From NCBI GenBank assembly GCA_913061475.1, contig CAJXUN010000007.1, forward strand, positions 62,001-126,000: a DNA stretch of 64,000 nt. Direction: 5' to 3'. Shown one piece after another: positions 1 to 9,922 of the stretch. This DNA comes from an uncultured Colwellia sp. (GTDB lineage: Bacteria > Pseudomonadota > Gammaproteobacteria > Enterobacterales > Alteromonadaceae). A program made the translations under genes and the position numbers. Numbering within the stretch: the stretch's first letter is position 1; every line of letters begins with the position of its first letter. Under the pieces are notes generated by a model. The model was not told the DNA's origin and did not search any database. It was given only the letters and a program-made list of their open reading frames with translations.

Positions 1-758
<758 letters not shown>

Positions 759-977
759 TCACTTTTGGTTGTCATGTTAAATAGTGTTTAAAGCAAGTTT
801 AGTTTGTTACTTGAAGCTGTACATCTAAAATATCTGCATTACGTGTAAAACTCAAGCCTTATTTTGACACCTGTCAGATTGGCTTTTTCATACTATCTAT
901 AAATACTCAGCAAAAGATGATGATTTACTTTCTCACCGATCACAGTATGCTGCGAATAAAAGATTGGGAGAAGTGTC

Positions 978-1478
978 ATTAACATCAACAAAAATATTAT
1001 CATTACTGAAATTGTTTCCCAGCTACAACAAGAGTTAGCGCAGGCATTAGTTGCGGCAGATAATGCCCATAAAGCGGCTACTGACGATCAGTCTGTGGCT
1101 GAAACACAGTACGATACTTTAGCAATTGAGCAGAGTTATTTAGCCGAGGGGCAATCACGGCGAGTAGACGACATAAACGCTGGGATTAAAAGCTTACAAA
1201 GTCTTAAATTTGATCCATTACTGAATAAAGCACGAGTGATGATGGGATCATTGGTACAAATGGAACAAGACATAGCTAAGCGGCACTGGTTTTTTATTAC
1301 CTCGGCTGCCGGTGGCTATCGTTGTCAGGTCTCGCATCAAGGGAAATTAATAAAGATTACCTTGATTACCCCGCAAGCACCTATGGGCAAAGCACTACTG
1401 CGCAAAGAACTCGATGATGATGTTAGCTTTTCAGTCGGTAAAAATAATATTGCTGACTTCATCACTGACATACAATAA
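978..1478 (+). CDS. GreA/GreB-family transcription elongation factor-like protein, apparent ATT start
   Basis: About 166 residues: an N-terminal helical coiled-coil region (roughly residues 5-75) followed by a small C-terminal domain with a Gre-like PQAPMGKALLRKELDDDV segment near residues 130-150. Gre factors bind the RNA polymerase secondary channel and stimulate cleavage of backtracked transcripts; whether this paralogue does so is unknown. The first ATG/GTG/TTG in frame is GTG at 1095, but family-like sequence (AHKAATDDQSVAETQYDTL) runs well upstream of it. In frame, only an ATT at 978 has a good ribosome-binding site: GGGAG at 966-970, 7 nt away. The frame closes upstream at TAA 957. I therefore infer an ATT initiation codon. 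A base-calling error is the alternative. A strong terminator follows. Confidence 0.8.
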   Translation: MNINKNIIITEIVSQLQQELAQALVAADNAHKAATDDQSVAETQYDTLAIEQSYLAEGQSRRVDDINAGIKSLQSLKFDPLLNKARVMMGSLVQMEQDIAKRHWFFITSAAGGYRCQVSHQGKLIKITLITPQAPMGKALLRKELDDDVSFSVGKNNIADFITDIQ

Positions 1479-1515
1479 CCGTTTACTTGAAGGTAAACGG
1501 TTATTAATTTTTTAG
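1474..1515 (+). terminator. Rho-independent terminator after the Gre-like gene
   Basis: A perfect 13-bp stem (1474-1486 with 1493-1505, loop TTGAAG) is followed by AATTTTTTAG. The left arm overlaps the gene's stop codon. Confidence 0.85.
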
Positions 1516-1555
1516 CTCTTAGTGGCATCGAAATTTTATTTAAACTTATTTGAAG

Positions 1556-2920
1556 CTAATTGTTTAATAGCACTTTAATGCGAGGTAAGTCGACAACTTT
1601 CTCATCGACTTTTAAGTAAGCAACGGCATCATCATGTATAATGATAGCTTCAATTACTCCCGGCATTTCACTCAGTTTTTGTGCCACTTCTCGCGCTTTT
1701 TCATCGCTGACAATATTGGTGGCAAAACTATAAGCCTTAGATTTTTTCAGTGGTTTCATCCCTAAGGTTAATAACAACCAAACTAAGCCAAAGAGCGCCA
1801 TCACTAGAAATATCGTTTGTTCGCCAAATTCTCCGGCAATAAAACCACCTAATATACCACCAGCAAAAGCACCTAAAAACTGACTACTCGAGTAAATTCC
1901 CATCACACTGCCTTTTACACCGGCAGGGGCAATGCGCGACAATATTGACGGCATGGTGGCTTCCAAATAATTAAAGGCAGTAAAAAACATCATCACCGAT
2001 ACCACCAAGGTGGTCATACTGCTTGGTAGGTACCACAACAGCATCAAAGCTAACGTTAACAAAGCAACAGCAACACTAAACATTTGTTTTTCTTTTTGTT
2101 TCTTTATAGCGATGATCATAAATGGCACCATGAGGAAAAAAGAGCCGAGTAAGGTCGGTAAATACAGTTGCCAATGTTGCTCAAGTGCTAAACCGTTCGC
2201 CACAAATTGTTTAGGTAAAGTAACAAAGCAGGCAGTTAAGGCCATATGGAGAATAAAAACGCCGCCATTTAAACGTGATAACTGGCCATCACGCACTAAA
2301 CTGCCAAGCTTCGAAGGCAGCGCAACATTGTCACCTTTCGGCGCAGTGTTAATTGAATTTGGCACAACAAATTGAATGGTCAACATAGCAAAAACAGTGA
2401 GTATGGCGATAAACCAAAACAAGCCACTTAAGCCAAACGCTTGCGCGACAATAGGTCCAATGATCATGGCAATGGTAAATGACACGCCAATAAACATACC
2501 TATGGTAGCCATCACTTTCGGTCGTTGTTCTTCACGGCTTAAATCCGCGGCCAATGCCAATATAGCACTCGCGATCGCTCCCATGCCTTGTAATGCACGG
2601 CCAAGAACAACGCCATAGATCGTGTCTGACATTGCAGCAACCACACTACCCAATAAAAATATCACTAAGCCCGCAAGAATTACCGGCTTTCGTCCAAATT
2701 TGTCTGACAAAATGCCCATTGGAATTTGTAAAAGTGCTTGTGTTAAACCATAGGCACCAATCGCTAAGCCAATCCATATTGGGCTGTAACCGATAAGTTG
2801 CTCACCATAGATGGCAAACACAGGCAAGATCATAAACAGGCCTAACATCCGTAGGCCGAACACTGAGGCTAACGAAAATGCGGCCTTTTTCTCAATACTA
2901 TTTAAACCGGATGCGCTCAT
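1556..2920 (-). CDS. yajR: YajR-like MFS transporter with C-terminal YAM domain
   Basis: A 454-residue major facilitator protein, the same length class as E. coli YajR (456). The sequence shows about 12 hydrophobic segments, the MFS signature DKFGRKPVILAG after TM2 and GRALQGMGAIASA in TM4, then a soluble C-terminal tail (about residues 390-454, ending EAIIIHDDAVAYLKVDEKVVDLPR) that matches the ferredoxin-like YAM domain typical of YajR. The transported substrate of YajR is not established. It is divergent from uvrA across 382 bp. A single-strand-binding protein gene is common beside this transporter in gammaproteobacteria; here a Gre-like gene occupies that place. Confidence in the family is high, in any specific substrate low. 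Confidence 0.88.
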   Translation of the reverse strand: MSASGLNSIEKKAAFSLASVFGLRMLGLFMILPVFAIYGEQLIGYSPIWIGLAIGAYGLTQALLQIPMGILSDKFGRKPVILAGLVIFLLGSVVAAMSDTIYGVVLGRALQGMGAIASAILALAADLSREEQRPKVMATIGMFIGVSFTIAMIIGPIVAQAFGLSGLFWFIAILTVFAMLTIQFVVPNSINTAPKGDNVALPSKLGSLVRDGQLSRLNGGVFILHMALTACFVTLPKQFVANGLALEQHWQLYLPTLLGSFFLMVPFMIIAIKKQKEKQMFSVAVALLTLALMLLWYLPSSMTTLVVSVMMFFTAFNYLEATMPSILSRIAPAGVKGSVMGIYSSSQFLGAFAGGILGGFIAGEFGEQTIFLVMALFGLVWLLLTLGMKPLKKSKAYSFATNIVSDEKAREVAQKLSEMPGVIEAIIIHDDAVAYLKVDEKVVDLPRIKVLLNN

Positions 2921-3237
2921 GAAAATGTTAACTCTTAATTAAACTGGAAATCAGGCTAGAAAAACGGGCATATCTTAACACGGCCACCTAATGAACAAAA
3001 ACAGAGATTTAAGATGAATTTGGATTAAAAACTGTGCGATAATTCTCGGTTCTAACTTTATGTGTAGATGGTATAGCAAATGAAGCAATGCTGCGTTAAT
3101 TTCAACCGCGGATTAATTCAACTGCTAATCATATCACTTAGTGTATCTCGCTTTTAAAACGACCTTAACTGATAGGTATTGTAGTTCTAATGGTTATCGT
3201 AAGTGTTGATATAGCGTAAGGTAATTTACATTCAGTT
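2921..3237. other. Divergent intergenic region between yajR and uvrA (left part)
   Basis: An AT-rich region that must hold the promoters of yajR (minus) and uvrA (plus). No convincing LexA box is seen: the nearest match, CTGATAGGTATTGTAG at about 3169, lacks the second CAG half. No open frame of note. Confidence 0.5.
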
Positions 3238-3276
3238 GGGCAATTTGCATACAAAAATTTCGTATCGAAATTGCCC
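3238..3276 (+). promoter_or_regulatory. Inverted repeat in the uvrA leader
   Basis: GGGCAATTTgcATAC (3238-3252) is the inverted complement of GTATcgAAATTGCCC (3262-3276), with 9 nt between. CAGTTG and CAACTG flank the arms at slightly different distances. It ends 26 nt before the uvrA ATG and has no T-tract, so it is not a terminator. It could be an operator or an RNA hairpin. Its function is unknown. Confidence 0.6.
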
Positions 3277-3302
3277 GACGCTCAACTGGTCACAATATCA
3301 TT

Positions 3303-6137
3303 ATGAAGAAAATTGAAGTCAGGGGTGCTCGCACCCATAACTTAAAAAATATTAATGTCGATATTCCACGCGATAAGTTAATTGTTATTACCGGTCTTTC
3401 AGGTTCAGGTAAGTCTTCATTAGCCTTTGATACCTTGTACGCTGAAGGACAAAGACGTTACGTTGAATCTCTTTCCGCTTATGCTCGCCAGTTCTTATCT
3501 TTAATGGAAAAGCCCGATGTAGATCATATTGAGGGTCTGTCCCCTGCTATTTCAATTGAGCAAAAGTCAACGTCACACAATCCACGTTCAACGGTTGGCA
3601 CCATTACCGAAATATACGATTATTTACGCTTATTATACGCCCGTGTTGGCGAGCCGCGTTGTCCCGATCATCACCTGCCACTTGCCGCACAAACCATTTC
3701 TCAAATGGTCGATAGAGTATTAGCGCTCGAAGAGGGCACTAAGGTCATGGTACTTGCACCAATATTGCAAGACCGTAAAGGTGAACATGTTAAGTTACTC
3801 GATAACCTTGCCGCCCAAGGCTACATTCGAGCAAGAATTGATGGTGAAGTGTGTGATCTTTCTGATCCACCAACCCTAGAGTTACATAAAAAACACACCA
3901 TAGAAGTAGTTGTTGACCGTATTAAAGTGCGCCAAGATATTCAACTACGTCTCTCTGAGTCATTCGAAACCGCACTTTCATTAACATCTGGTACCGTGAA
4001 AGTGGCCTTTATGGATGAACCGACGAAAGAAGAGTTAGTTTTTTCGGCTAATTTTGCTTGCCCTAAATGTGGCTACAGTATGCAAGAGTTAGAGCCAAGA
4101 TTATTCTCTTTCAATAATCCTGCTGGTGCCTGTCAAACCTGTGATGGTTTAGGTAATCAACAGTATTTTGACTCAAGTCGCGTTATTGCTAATCCTGAAT
4201 TAAGCTTGGCGGGCGGTGCTATTCGTGGCTGGGATAAAAGAAATTTCTATTACTTTCAAATGTTACAGGCCTTAGCTGAGCATTATCAATTTGCCTTAGA
4301 TTTACCGTTTAATGAATTAGACGAAAAAGCCCAGCAACTAATTTTAAAAGGCAGCGGCAAACAAGAAATCGAATTTAAATACATGAATGATCGCGGCGAT
4401 ATTGTTATTCGCAAACATCCATTTGAAGGTATTTTAAATAACATGGACCGCCGCTACCGTGAAACAGAATCTAATGCGGTGCGCGAAGAACTAGCAAAAT
4501 ATCTTAACAGTCAACATTGTCCCGACTGTAACGGCAGCCGATTACGCTTAGAAGCGCGCAATGTTTTTATCGCCGATACTCCACTACCTGACATTGCCGA
4601 ATATGCCATCGCCGATGCCCTAGCATTTTTTCAAGGCTTGGAGTTGACTGGACAAAAAGCACAAATTGCCGAAAAAATTCTGAAAGAAGTCTGTGACCGT
4701 TTAGGTTTCTTGGTGAACGTTGGCTTAAATTATCTCAATCTCTCACGCGCCGCAGGCACACTATCAGGTGGTGAGGCACAACGTATTCGTTTAGCCAGTC
4801 AAATTGGTGCCGGCTTAGTCGGTGTAATGTACGTGCTTGATGAACCTTCTATCGGTTTACATCAGCGTGATAATGAACGCTTACTAGAAACCCTGATCCA
4901 TCTGCGTGATTTGGGCAATACCGTTATTGTGGTAGAACATGATGAAGACGCTATTCGCGCAGCTGATTATGTTATCGATATTGGCCCGGGTGCCGGTGTT
5001 CATGGCGGTAATATTATTGCACAAGGCGATGTCAATGATATTTTAGCTTGTGAAGACTCACTTACCGGACAATACCTTTCAGGCCGAGAACGCATTGAAA
5101 TTCCAAAAACTAGAACTCCTTTTGATAAAAAGAATGTGGTTAAACTTAACGGCGCAACAGGCAACAACCTAAAAAATGTCGATCTGGTGATTCCAAATGG
5201 CTTATTGACTTGTGTTACCGGTGTTTCTGGCTCAGGTAAATCAACCCTGATCAACGATACCTTATACAAACTTGCCCATATCGAATTAAACGGCGCAACA
5301 ACGCAAGAGCCTGCACCGCATAAAGAAATTATCGGTTTAGATTTGCTCGACAAAGTAATTGATATCGACCAAAGCCCAATCGGTAGAACGCCACGTTCGA
5401 ATCCAGCCACTTATACCGGAATTTTTACTGCCATTCGCGATATTTTTGCCGCCACACAGGAGTCGCGTTCGCGCGGTTATAAACCTGGGCGCTTTAGCTT
5501 TAATGTTAAAGGCGGACGTTGTGAAGCGTGTCAGGGTGATGGTTTAATTAAAGTTGAAATGCATTTTTTACCTGACGTTTATGTCCCTTGTGATGTGTGT
5601 AAAAGTAAGCGTTATAACCGTGAAACCTTAGAAGTAAAATATAAAGGTAAGAGTATTCACGAAGTATTGGATATGACCATTGAAGATGCACTCGAGTTTT
5701 TCGGACCTATTCCGGCGGTAAAGCGTAAGCTACAAACCTTAATGGATGTCGGTTTAAGTTATATCAAACTGGGCCAATCAGCGACAACGCTCTCGGGTGG
5801 TGAAGCGCAACGGGTTAAGTTATCGAAAGAGTTGTCGAAGCGAGATACCGGTAAAACGCTTTATATCCTTGATGAGCCCACCACCGGCTTACACTTTCAC
5901 GATATAAAGCAATTACTACAAGTGATCCATCGTTTACGTGACCACGGCAATACCATCGTAGTAATTGAGCATAACCTCGATGTGATAAAAACCGCTGATT
6001 GGGTGATTGACTTAGGTCCTGAAGGTGGTTCAGGTGGTGGTGAAATATTGGTGACCGGCACGCCTGAACAAGTGGCTGAACATAAAAGCTCGCATACCGC
6101 CCGTTTTTTAAAACCACTATTAGCTAACGCAAAATAG
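3303..6137 (+). CDS. uvrA: Excinuclease ABC subunit A (nucleotide excision repair)
   Basis: 944 residues, full length for the family (E. coli 940). UvrA dimers find DNA lesions and load UvrB. Visible elements: Walker [10 protein letters not shown] (about residue 31) and GVSGSGKST (about 640); ABC signatures LSGGEAQRI (about 488) and [11 protein letters not shown] (about 830); zinc-binding cysteines in CPKC...CQTC (about 250-278), CPDC (about 402) and CEAC...CDVC (about 738-765), the last being the C-terminal zinc finger of the DNA-binding region. The ATG at 3303 begins the standard [16 protein letters not shown] start. There is no obvious Shine-Dalgarno sequence, and an inverted repeat sits just upstream. 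SOS control is usual for uvrA, but no clear LexA site is visible. A strong terminator follows. Confidence 0.99.
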   Translation: MKKIEVRGARTHNLKNINVDIPRDKLIVITGLSGSGKSSLAFDTLYAEGQRRYVESLSAYARQFLSLMEKPDVDHIEGLSPAISIEQKSTSHNPRSTVGTITEIYDYLRLLYARVGEPRCPDHHLPLAAQTISQMVDRVLALEEGTKVMVLAPILQDRKGEHVKLLDNLAAQGYIRARIDGEVCDLSDPPTLELHKKHTIEVVVDRIKVRQDIQLRLSESFETALSLTSGTVKVAFMDEPTKEELVFSANFACPKCGYSMQELEPRLFSFNNPAGACQTCDGLGNQQYFDSSRVIANPELSLAGGAIRGWDKRNFYYFQMLQALAEHYQFALDLPFNELDEKAQQLILKGSGKQEIEFKYMNDRGDIVIRKHPFEGILNNMDRRYRETESNAVREELAKYLNSQHCPDCNGSRLRLEARNVFIADTPLPDIAEYAIADALAFFQGLELTGQKAQIAEKILKEVCDRLGFLVNVGLNYLNLSRAAGTLSGGEAQRIRLASQIGAGLVGVMYVLDEPSIGLHQRDNERLLETLIHLRDLGNTVIVVEHDEDAIRAADYVIDIGPGAGVHGGNIIAQGDVNDILACEDSLTGQYLSGRERIEIPKTRTPFDKKNVVKLNGATGNNLKNVDLVIPNGLLTCVTGVSGSGKSTLINDTLYKLAHIELNGATTQEPAPHKEIIGLDLLDKVIDIDQSPIGRTPRSNPATYTGIFTAIRDIFAATQESRSRGYKPGRFSFNVKGGRCEACQGDGLIKVEMHFLPDVYVPCDVCKSKRYNRETLEVKYKGKSIHEVLDMTIEDALEFFGPIPAVKRKLQTLMDVGLSYIKLGQSATTLSGGEAQRVKLSKELSKRDTGKTLYILDEPTTGLHFHDIKQLLQVIHRLRDHGNTIVVIEHNLDVIKTADWVIDLGPEGGSGGGEILVTGTPEQVAEHKSSHTARFLKPLLANAK

Positions 6138-6163
6138 CGCTAAACATCAATTATGATGATTTT

Positions 6164-6196
6164 AAAAAAGGCTTGTTTTTGTAACAAGCCTTTTTT
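6164..6196 (+). terminator. Rho-independent terminator after uvrA
   Basis: Stem GGCTTGTT/AACAAGCC (6170-6177 with 6183-6190), preceded by six A and followed by six T. It could work in both directions. Confidence 0.9.
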
Positions 6197-6281
6197 ATAC
6201 CCTAGCATCCGCGTTAACTTCCGTTTAAGATAAATCAGCAGTAAACAAAAACTCTTCCTAATAACTAAAGTAGTATGCTAA

Positions 6282-6959
6282 ATGACTAATAAAAATAATA
6301 AAATTCAGCAGTGGCAAAACCCTTTAATCTACCTACTGGCCTTTAGTAGTGGCTTTTGCATTATGGGTATTGAGTTATTAGGTGGTAGAATTTTAGCGCC
6401 TTTTTTCGGTAGTAGTGTCCATATTTGGGGCAGTATCATTACGGTATTTATGCTGAGTCTATCCTTTGGTTATTTAGCTGGCGGCAAGCTTTCAACAAAA
6501 GCCGCTTCATTAAATCGCTACGGTTTAATCTTTATTTTTGCCAGCATTGCGATTTTACCGGTGGCATTTTATTCACAATCGATAATGGAAGCTATTTTCC
6601 TTGCCATTGAAGATACTCGCTATGGTTCACTACTCGCATCAATGGCGTTGTTTTTTGTACCGACAGTCATACTCGGTATGATTTCACCTTATTCTGTGCG
6701 CCTATTGGTAACCGATAAAGAAAAGAGTGGCCAAGTGGCGGGCTTCCTCTATTTTGTTTCAACGCTGGGTAGTGCCTTAGGTACCATTATTACCTCATTT
6801 TATTTAGTTTTATTATTTGAGGTGAACGATATTATTATGGTGTTTAGTGCCACACTCTTTGTACTTGGCCTTAGTGCTATGCTCTTTAACCGCCTAAATC
6901 AGCAAAAAAGTGTCAGCGAAAACAACAGCAGCAATCACCAAGGAGTAGCAGATGAATAA
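6282..6959 (+). CDS. Integral membrane protein resembling the membrane half of fused MFS/spermidine synthase proteins
   Basis: 225 residues with about six or seven hydrophobic segments; opens with LIYLLAFSSGFCIMGIELLGG, typical of the membrane domain that in many bacteria is fused to a spermidine-synthase-like methyltransferase fold. Here the two halves are separate genes: the stop overlaps the ATG of the next gene by 8 bp, which indicates translational coupling and suggests that the products act together at the inner membrane. The ILGRMISP-type motif is represented by ILGMISPYSVRLL near residue 128. The reaction of such membrane aminopropyltransferase-like proteins is generally not known. 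It lies 145 bp downstream of the uvrA stop, beyond the terminator. Confidence 0.8.
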   Translation: MTNKNNKIQQWQNPLIYLLAFSSGFCIMGIELLGGRILAPFFGSSVHIWGSIITVFMLSLSFGYLAGGKLSTKAASLNRYGLIFIFASIAILPVAFYSQSIMEAIFLAIEDTRYGSLLASMALFFVPTVILGMISPYSVRLLVTDKEKSGQVAGFLYFVSTLGSALGTIITSFYLVLLFEVNDIIMVFSATLFVLGLSAMLFNRLNQQKSVSENNSSNHQGVADE

Positions 6960-7872
6960 ATTAGCGCTTAGCCTTTTGATTGCCATGTTGGTTAACTTAG
7001 TTAGCAGCGTAGCATTAAATACCCAAGCCAACGCTAAAACCATTCACAGTGAACGTTCGCTTTATCGCAATATATTAGTAGAAGAAAATAATGGTTTACG
7101 GTGCTTAAAGTTTAATGTCAAAAGCGCTAAAACACAGCAAAGTTGTATGTTAGTAGACAATCCACGACAGTTAGTTTTCAACTATACAAAACTGTTATTT
7201 TCTGGCTTATTAATTAACCCCAACCCTGAGCGTATTTTAATCATTGGCCTAGGCGGCGGTAGCATGTCGAATGCCCTGCACGAAATTTTTCCTAACGCTA
7301 ACATTACCAATGTCGAAATAGACCCTGCGGTGATAAAAGTGGCACGCAGCTACTTTAGCTTTTTCGAGAATGAGCAAGTGACCTCGGTAGTACAAGACGG
7401 TCGCATTTTCGTTAAACGTGCAGCATTAAAAAAACAGCAATATGATTGGATAATTCTCGATGCTTTTAATGGTGACTACATACCAGAGCACCTGATGACA
7501 CAAGAATTTTTGCAAGAAACTAAAAACTTACTCAGTGCGAACGGTGTGTTAGCAGCAAATACATTCTCGGTAAGTGATTTATATAATTATGAGTCTGCGA
7601 CCTATAAATCAGTATTTGGCGACTTTTTCAATGTGCGCAATAACAACAACAGTAATCGCATCATTTTAGCCAGCAGCAAGCCTTTGCCAAAACCAGCAGT
7701 TATCGCCGAACGTGCTGAGTCTCTTAACAAAAAGTTACGCCCTTTTAATGTTGATATCAAGGTCATTAGTCGTCAAATGACCTCAACAGCAACAACGCAA
7801 GATTGGCCAAGCGACACTCGATTATTAACCGATCAATATTCACCGGCAAATTTATTGAATTTAAAACATTAA
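6952..7872 (+). CDS. Spermidine synthase-like (aminopropyltransferase fold) protein with N-terminal signal/anchor
   Basis: 306 residues. An N-terminal hydrophobic segment (about residues 4-25, ending near ANA) suggests export or membrane anchoring. Residues 80-240 form the Rossmann fold of the spermidine synthase superfamily: glycine-rich ILIIGLGGGSMSNAL, acidic VEIDPAVIKVA, and LDAFNGDYIPEHL at the position of the catalytic Asp loop. True SpeE enzymes transfer an aminopropyl group to putrescine in the cytoplasm; the predicted export and coupling to a membrane partner argue against a housekeeping SpeE. Its stop lies just before the convergent PaiB-like gene (2 bp), with no room for a separate terminator. 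Confidence 0.8.
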   Translation: MNKLALSLLIAMLVNLVSSVALNTQANAKTIHSERSLYRNILVEENNGLRCLKFNVKSAKTQQSCMLVDNPRQLVFNYTKLLFSGLLINPNPERILIIGLGGGSMSNALHEIFPNANITNVEIDPAVIKVARSYFSFFENEQVTSVVQDGRIFVKRAALKKQQYDWIILDAFNGDYIPEHLMTQEFLQETKNLLSANGVLAANTFSVSDLYNYESATYKSVFGDFFNVRNNNNSNRIILASSKPLPKPAVIAERAESLNKKLRPFNVDIKVISRQMTSTATTQDWPSDTRLLTDQYSPANLLNLKH

Positions 7873-7874
7873 AC

Positions 7875-8495
7875 TCACTCTGGCTCACCTAACCCCAAGT
7901 TTAATTGCTGCATAAATAACAGCAGCGCTTGATGGTCACTGGCAGCAGAATTGCCAAGTGCTAGGGTTACTCCTTGTTGATCAGCTGTTGAGCGATGCTG
8001 GCCAAGCTTGGCTTTTGCGTCAATAACATCGAGTGATATTTTAAAGCCAACAATACCTTTGCTTAATTTTTCTTGATAATCAGCACTGACAACATCACGC
8101 TTAACTAACAAAGCTGGTTCATACTTTTGCATCAGCGAGTCAAGTGCTTGCATTGTCTCCTCACCCGAGAGAATTTCAGCAATACCTTTGACATGTACCG
8201 CGGCATAATTCCATGTTGGTACTGCAGGTTTATTTGCATACCAAGTCGGTGAAATATAACCATGAGGTCCATTAAATATCACTAAATGTTGCTGAGTAGT
8301 ATTTTCTGCCAATTCACGCCAATGTGGATTATTACGGGCAAAATGACCGATTAAACAACGATTAACTCGGTCTAACATCAAAGGGAGATGGCTCGATTGT
8401 AATGACGGTGACACTAACGTGGCAAAAGCATAGTTATCAATAAAATCAAACACATCAGTTTCATCATTTAAACGCCATTTTTCCGGAACATGCAT
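7875..8495 (-). CDS. FMN-binding split-barrel protein, PaiB family
   Basis: 206 residues, the usual PaiB length. The N-terminal MHVPEKWRLND and the later GHFARNNPHW, YISPTWYANKPAVPTWNYAAVHVKG are hallmark PaiB segments. The family has a flavin-reductase-like split barrel and was named after a Bacillus negative regulator of sporulation and protease genes. In gammaproteobacteria the role is unproven, and flavin- or haem-linked functions are possible. It precedes no obvious partner; the next upstream gene on the same strand is rluF (32 bp away), so rluF and this gene may be cotranscribed. Confidence 0.9.
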   Translation of the reverse strand: MHVPEKWRLNDETDVFDFIDNYAFATLVSPSLQSSHLPLMLDRVNRCLIGHFARNNPHWRELAENTTQQHLVIFNGPHGYISPTWYANKPAVPTWNYAAVHVKGIAEILSGEETMQALDSLMQKYEPALLVKRDVVSADYQEKLSKGIVGFKISLDVIDAKAKLGQHRSTADQQGVTLALGNSAASDHQALLLFMQQLNLGLGEPE

Positions 8496-8527
8496 AGTGT
8501 TATCAACGACCTTTATCCATAATTAAA

Positions 8528-9478
8528 TTAGCTTTTCTTTTTCAGGCTTAAACGCTTTTTACCTGTTGAGCTAACCACAGGTTTTTTCACATCAATGCGG
8601 GTTAACTTACGTGTTGAATATTTATCGGCAGTCGACTCTATAGTTTTACTGTCGTGTTTAATATCAGCTGCTATATCAATTTTCTTCGCACTTTCAATAG
8701 TTTCAGATGCTACTTGCACTTCTTTTTCGACAAAGTCATCATCCATGGCCGTTTTACGTGAACCTGCCACCGCCGCGTTTATTTCAGCCATTTCACTAGC
8801 CGTTAAATCACGCCACTCTCCAGGGCGTAACTGGCCCAATTCAACATTCATAATGCGTGAGCGCTTAAGTTTCGTCACTTCATAACCTAAATATTCACAC
8901 ATACGGCGAATTTGTCGGTTTAAGCCCTGCGTTAAAATAATACGAAAAACAAACTTACTTTCTGGCGTAACAATGCAGGGTTTGGTGATCGTGCCTAAAA
9001 TAGGGACACCCTTTGTCATTCTCTCAACAAAACGCTCGCTGATCGGTTGATCGACCGTGACGATATATTCTTTATCATGGGCGTTTTCAGCACGTAAGAT
9101 TTTATTAACAATATCGCCATCGCTCGTCAGAAAAATCAAACCTTCTGATGGCTTATCTAATCGACCAATGGGGAAAATACGTTTAGAGTGGCCAATGGCG
9201 TCAATAATATTACCTTTGACTTGCAGTTCAGTAGTGCAAGTAATGCCAATGGGCTTGTTATAAGCAATGTAAATACGGTCAGTATGGTTGCTAGCACTGG
9301 CTTTAATTTCCATACCATCAACACAAACTTTATCACCGGGTATTACTTTAGTGCCCAACTCAGGTACTTTGCCATTGATAGTAACACGGCTTTTTTCAAT
9401 CAATTTATCCGCAAATCGACGCGAACAATAACCTGAGTCACTGATGTATTTATTAAGGCGCTTTTCGTTAATAGACAC
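8528..9478 (-). CDS. rluF: 23S rRNA pseudouridine(2604) synthase
   Basis: About 316 residues. RluF isomerises U2604 of 23S rRNA (and U35 of tRNA-Tyr in E. coli). An S4 RNA-binding domain comes first ([22 protein letters not shown] type, first 60 residues). The RsuA/RluB/E/F catalytic domain follows, with [18 protein letters not shown] holding the catalytic Asp, and then [14 protein letters not shown] basic, low-complexity tail (about residues 225-316) ends RLSLKKKS, as in E. coli RluF. I chose the GTG at 9478 because AGGA lies 6 nt upstream and the protein then opens [11 protein letters not shown]. An in-frame TTG at 9514 would add 12 residues with no support. Confidence 0.95.
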   Translation of the reverse strand: MSINEKRLNKYISDSGYCSRRFADKLIEKSRVTINGKVPELGTKVIPGDKVCVDGMEIKASASNHTDRIYIAYNKPIGITCTTELQVKGNIIDAIGHSKRIFPIGRLDKPSEGLIFLTSDGDIVNKILRAENAHDKEYIVTVDQPISERFVERMTKGVPILGTITKPCIVTPESKFVFRIILTQGLNRQIRRMCEYLGYEVTKLKRSRIMNVELGQLRPGEWRDLTASEMAEINAAVAGSRKTAMDDDFVEKEVQVASETIESAKKIDIAADIKHDSKTIESTADKYSTRKLTRIDVKKPVVSSTGKKRLSLKKKS

Positions 9479-9819
9479 TAATTTTCCTAATGCAAGTGCA
9501 GTGTATAACTGCAAATATAATCATATTGTTGCTATTTTAGCTAACTTTCGCCGCCATGTAGAGCCGTGAAGCTGAGAATTGGCAATTATTAATTATCTAG
9601 GTGAGTAATAACGTTACATACTAAGTATTAAAGTACCGTATTGGGTATTAAAAATTGAGACTAAAGCTATCAATAAGACCGAAGTTACTATTATAATTTT
9701 GACTTGTGTGTTTTCATTAACGGCAGTTTTTTCGACTAATCGGTCGTTCAGGATAGAATATTTAAAGACTGTAATTGCCACAAAGCGGTCTAAATTATCA
9801 GAACAACACCCCCCATTTT
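9479..9819. other. Intergenic region upstream of rluF
   Basis: AT-rich, with no credible gene on either strand. It presumably contains the rluF promoter. Two distinct features follow at 9820-9892. Confidence 0.5.
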
Positions 9820-9851
9820 AATGTCAACTATCTTCAAGGGTAGCTGACATT
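9820..9851. repeat. Long inverted repeat beside the CRISPR-like unit
   Basis: AATGTCAACTATC (9820-9832) pairs with GGTAGCTGACATT (9839-9851) over 13 positions, two of them G-U, around a TTCAAG loop. There is no T-tract on either side, so it is not a standard terminator. Confidence 0.6.
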
Positions 9852-9860
9852 AGAGTAATT

Positions 9861-9892
9861 GTTCTCTCTCGCCCCCTTTGCGGGATTGAAAC
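9861..9892. repeat. Solitary CRISPR-repeat-like sequence (single unit)
   Basis: A 32-bp GC-rich block in AT-rich surroundings. It starts GTTCTCTCTCG, has a C-rich/G-rich centre (GCCCCCTTTGCGGG), and ends in GGGATTGAAAC, the conserved 3' end (ATTGAAAC tag) of many type I and III CRISPR repeats. No second copy occurs at spacer distance and no cas gene is in the window, so this is not an array. It may be a relic or a chance likeness. Confidence 0.4.
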
Positions 9893-9922
9893 TTATTGGA
9901 TAAAGAACTGAAGTCGCTGAGT

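Noticed and set aside
3169-3184. Possible LexA (SOS) box upstream of uvrA (CTGATAGGTATTGTAG)
   Set aside because: The second half reads TAG instead of CAG and the centre is not the usual AT-rich alternating sequence.
9861-9892. CRISPR array
   Set aside because: Only one repeat-like unit; no second copy at spacer distance and no cas genes in the window, so it is listed as a repeat.
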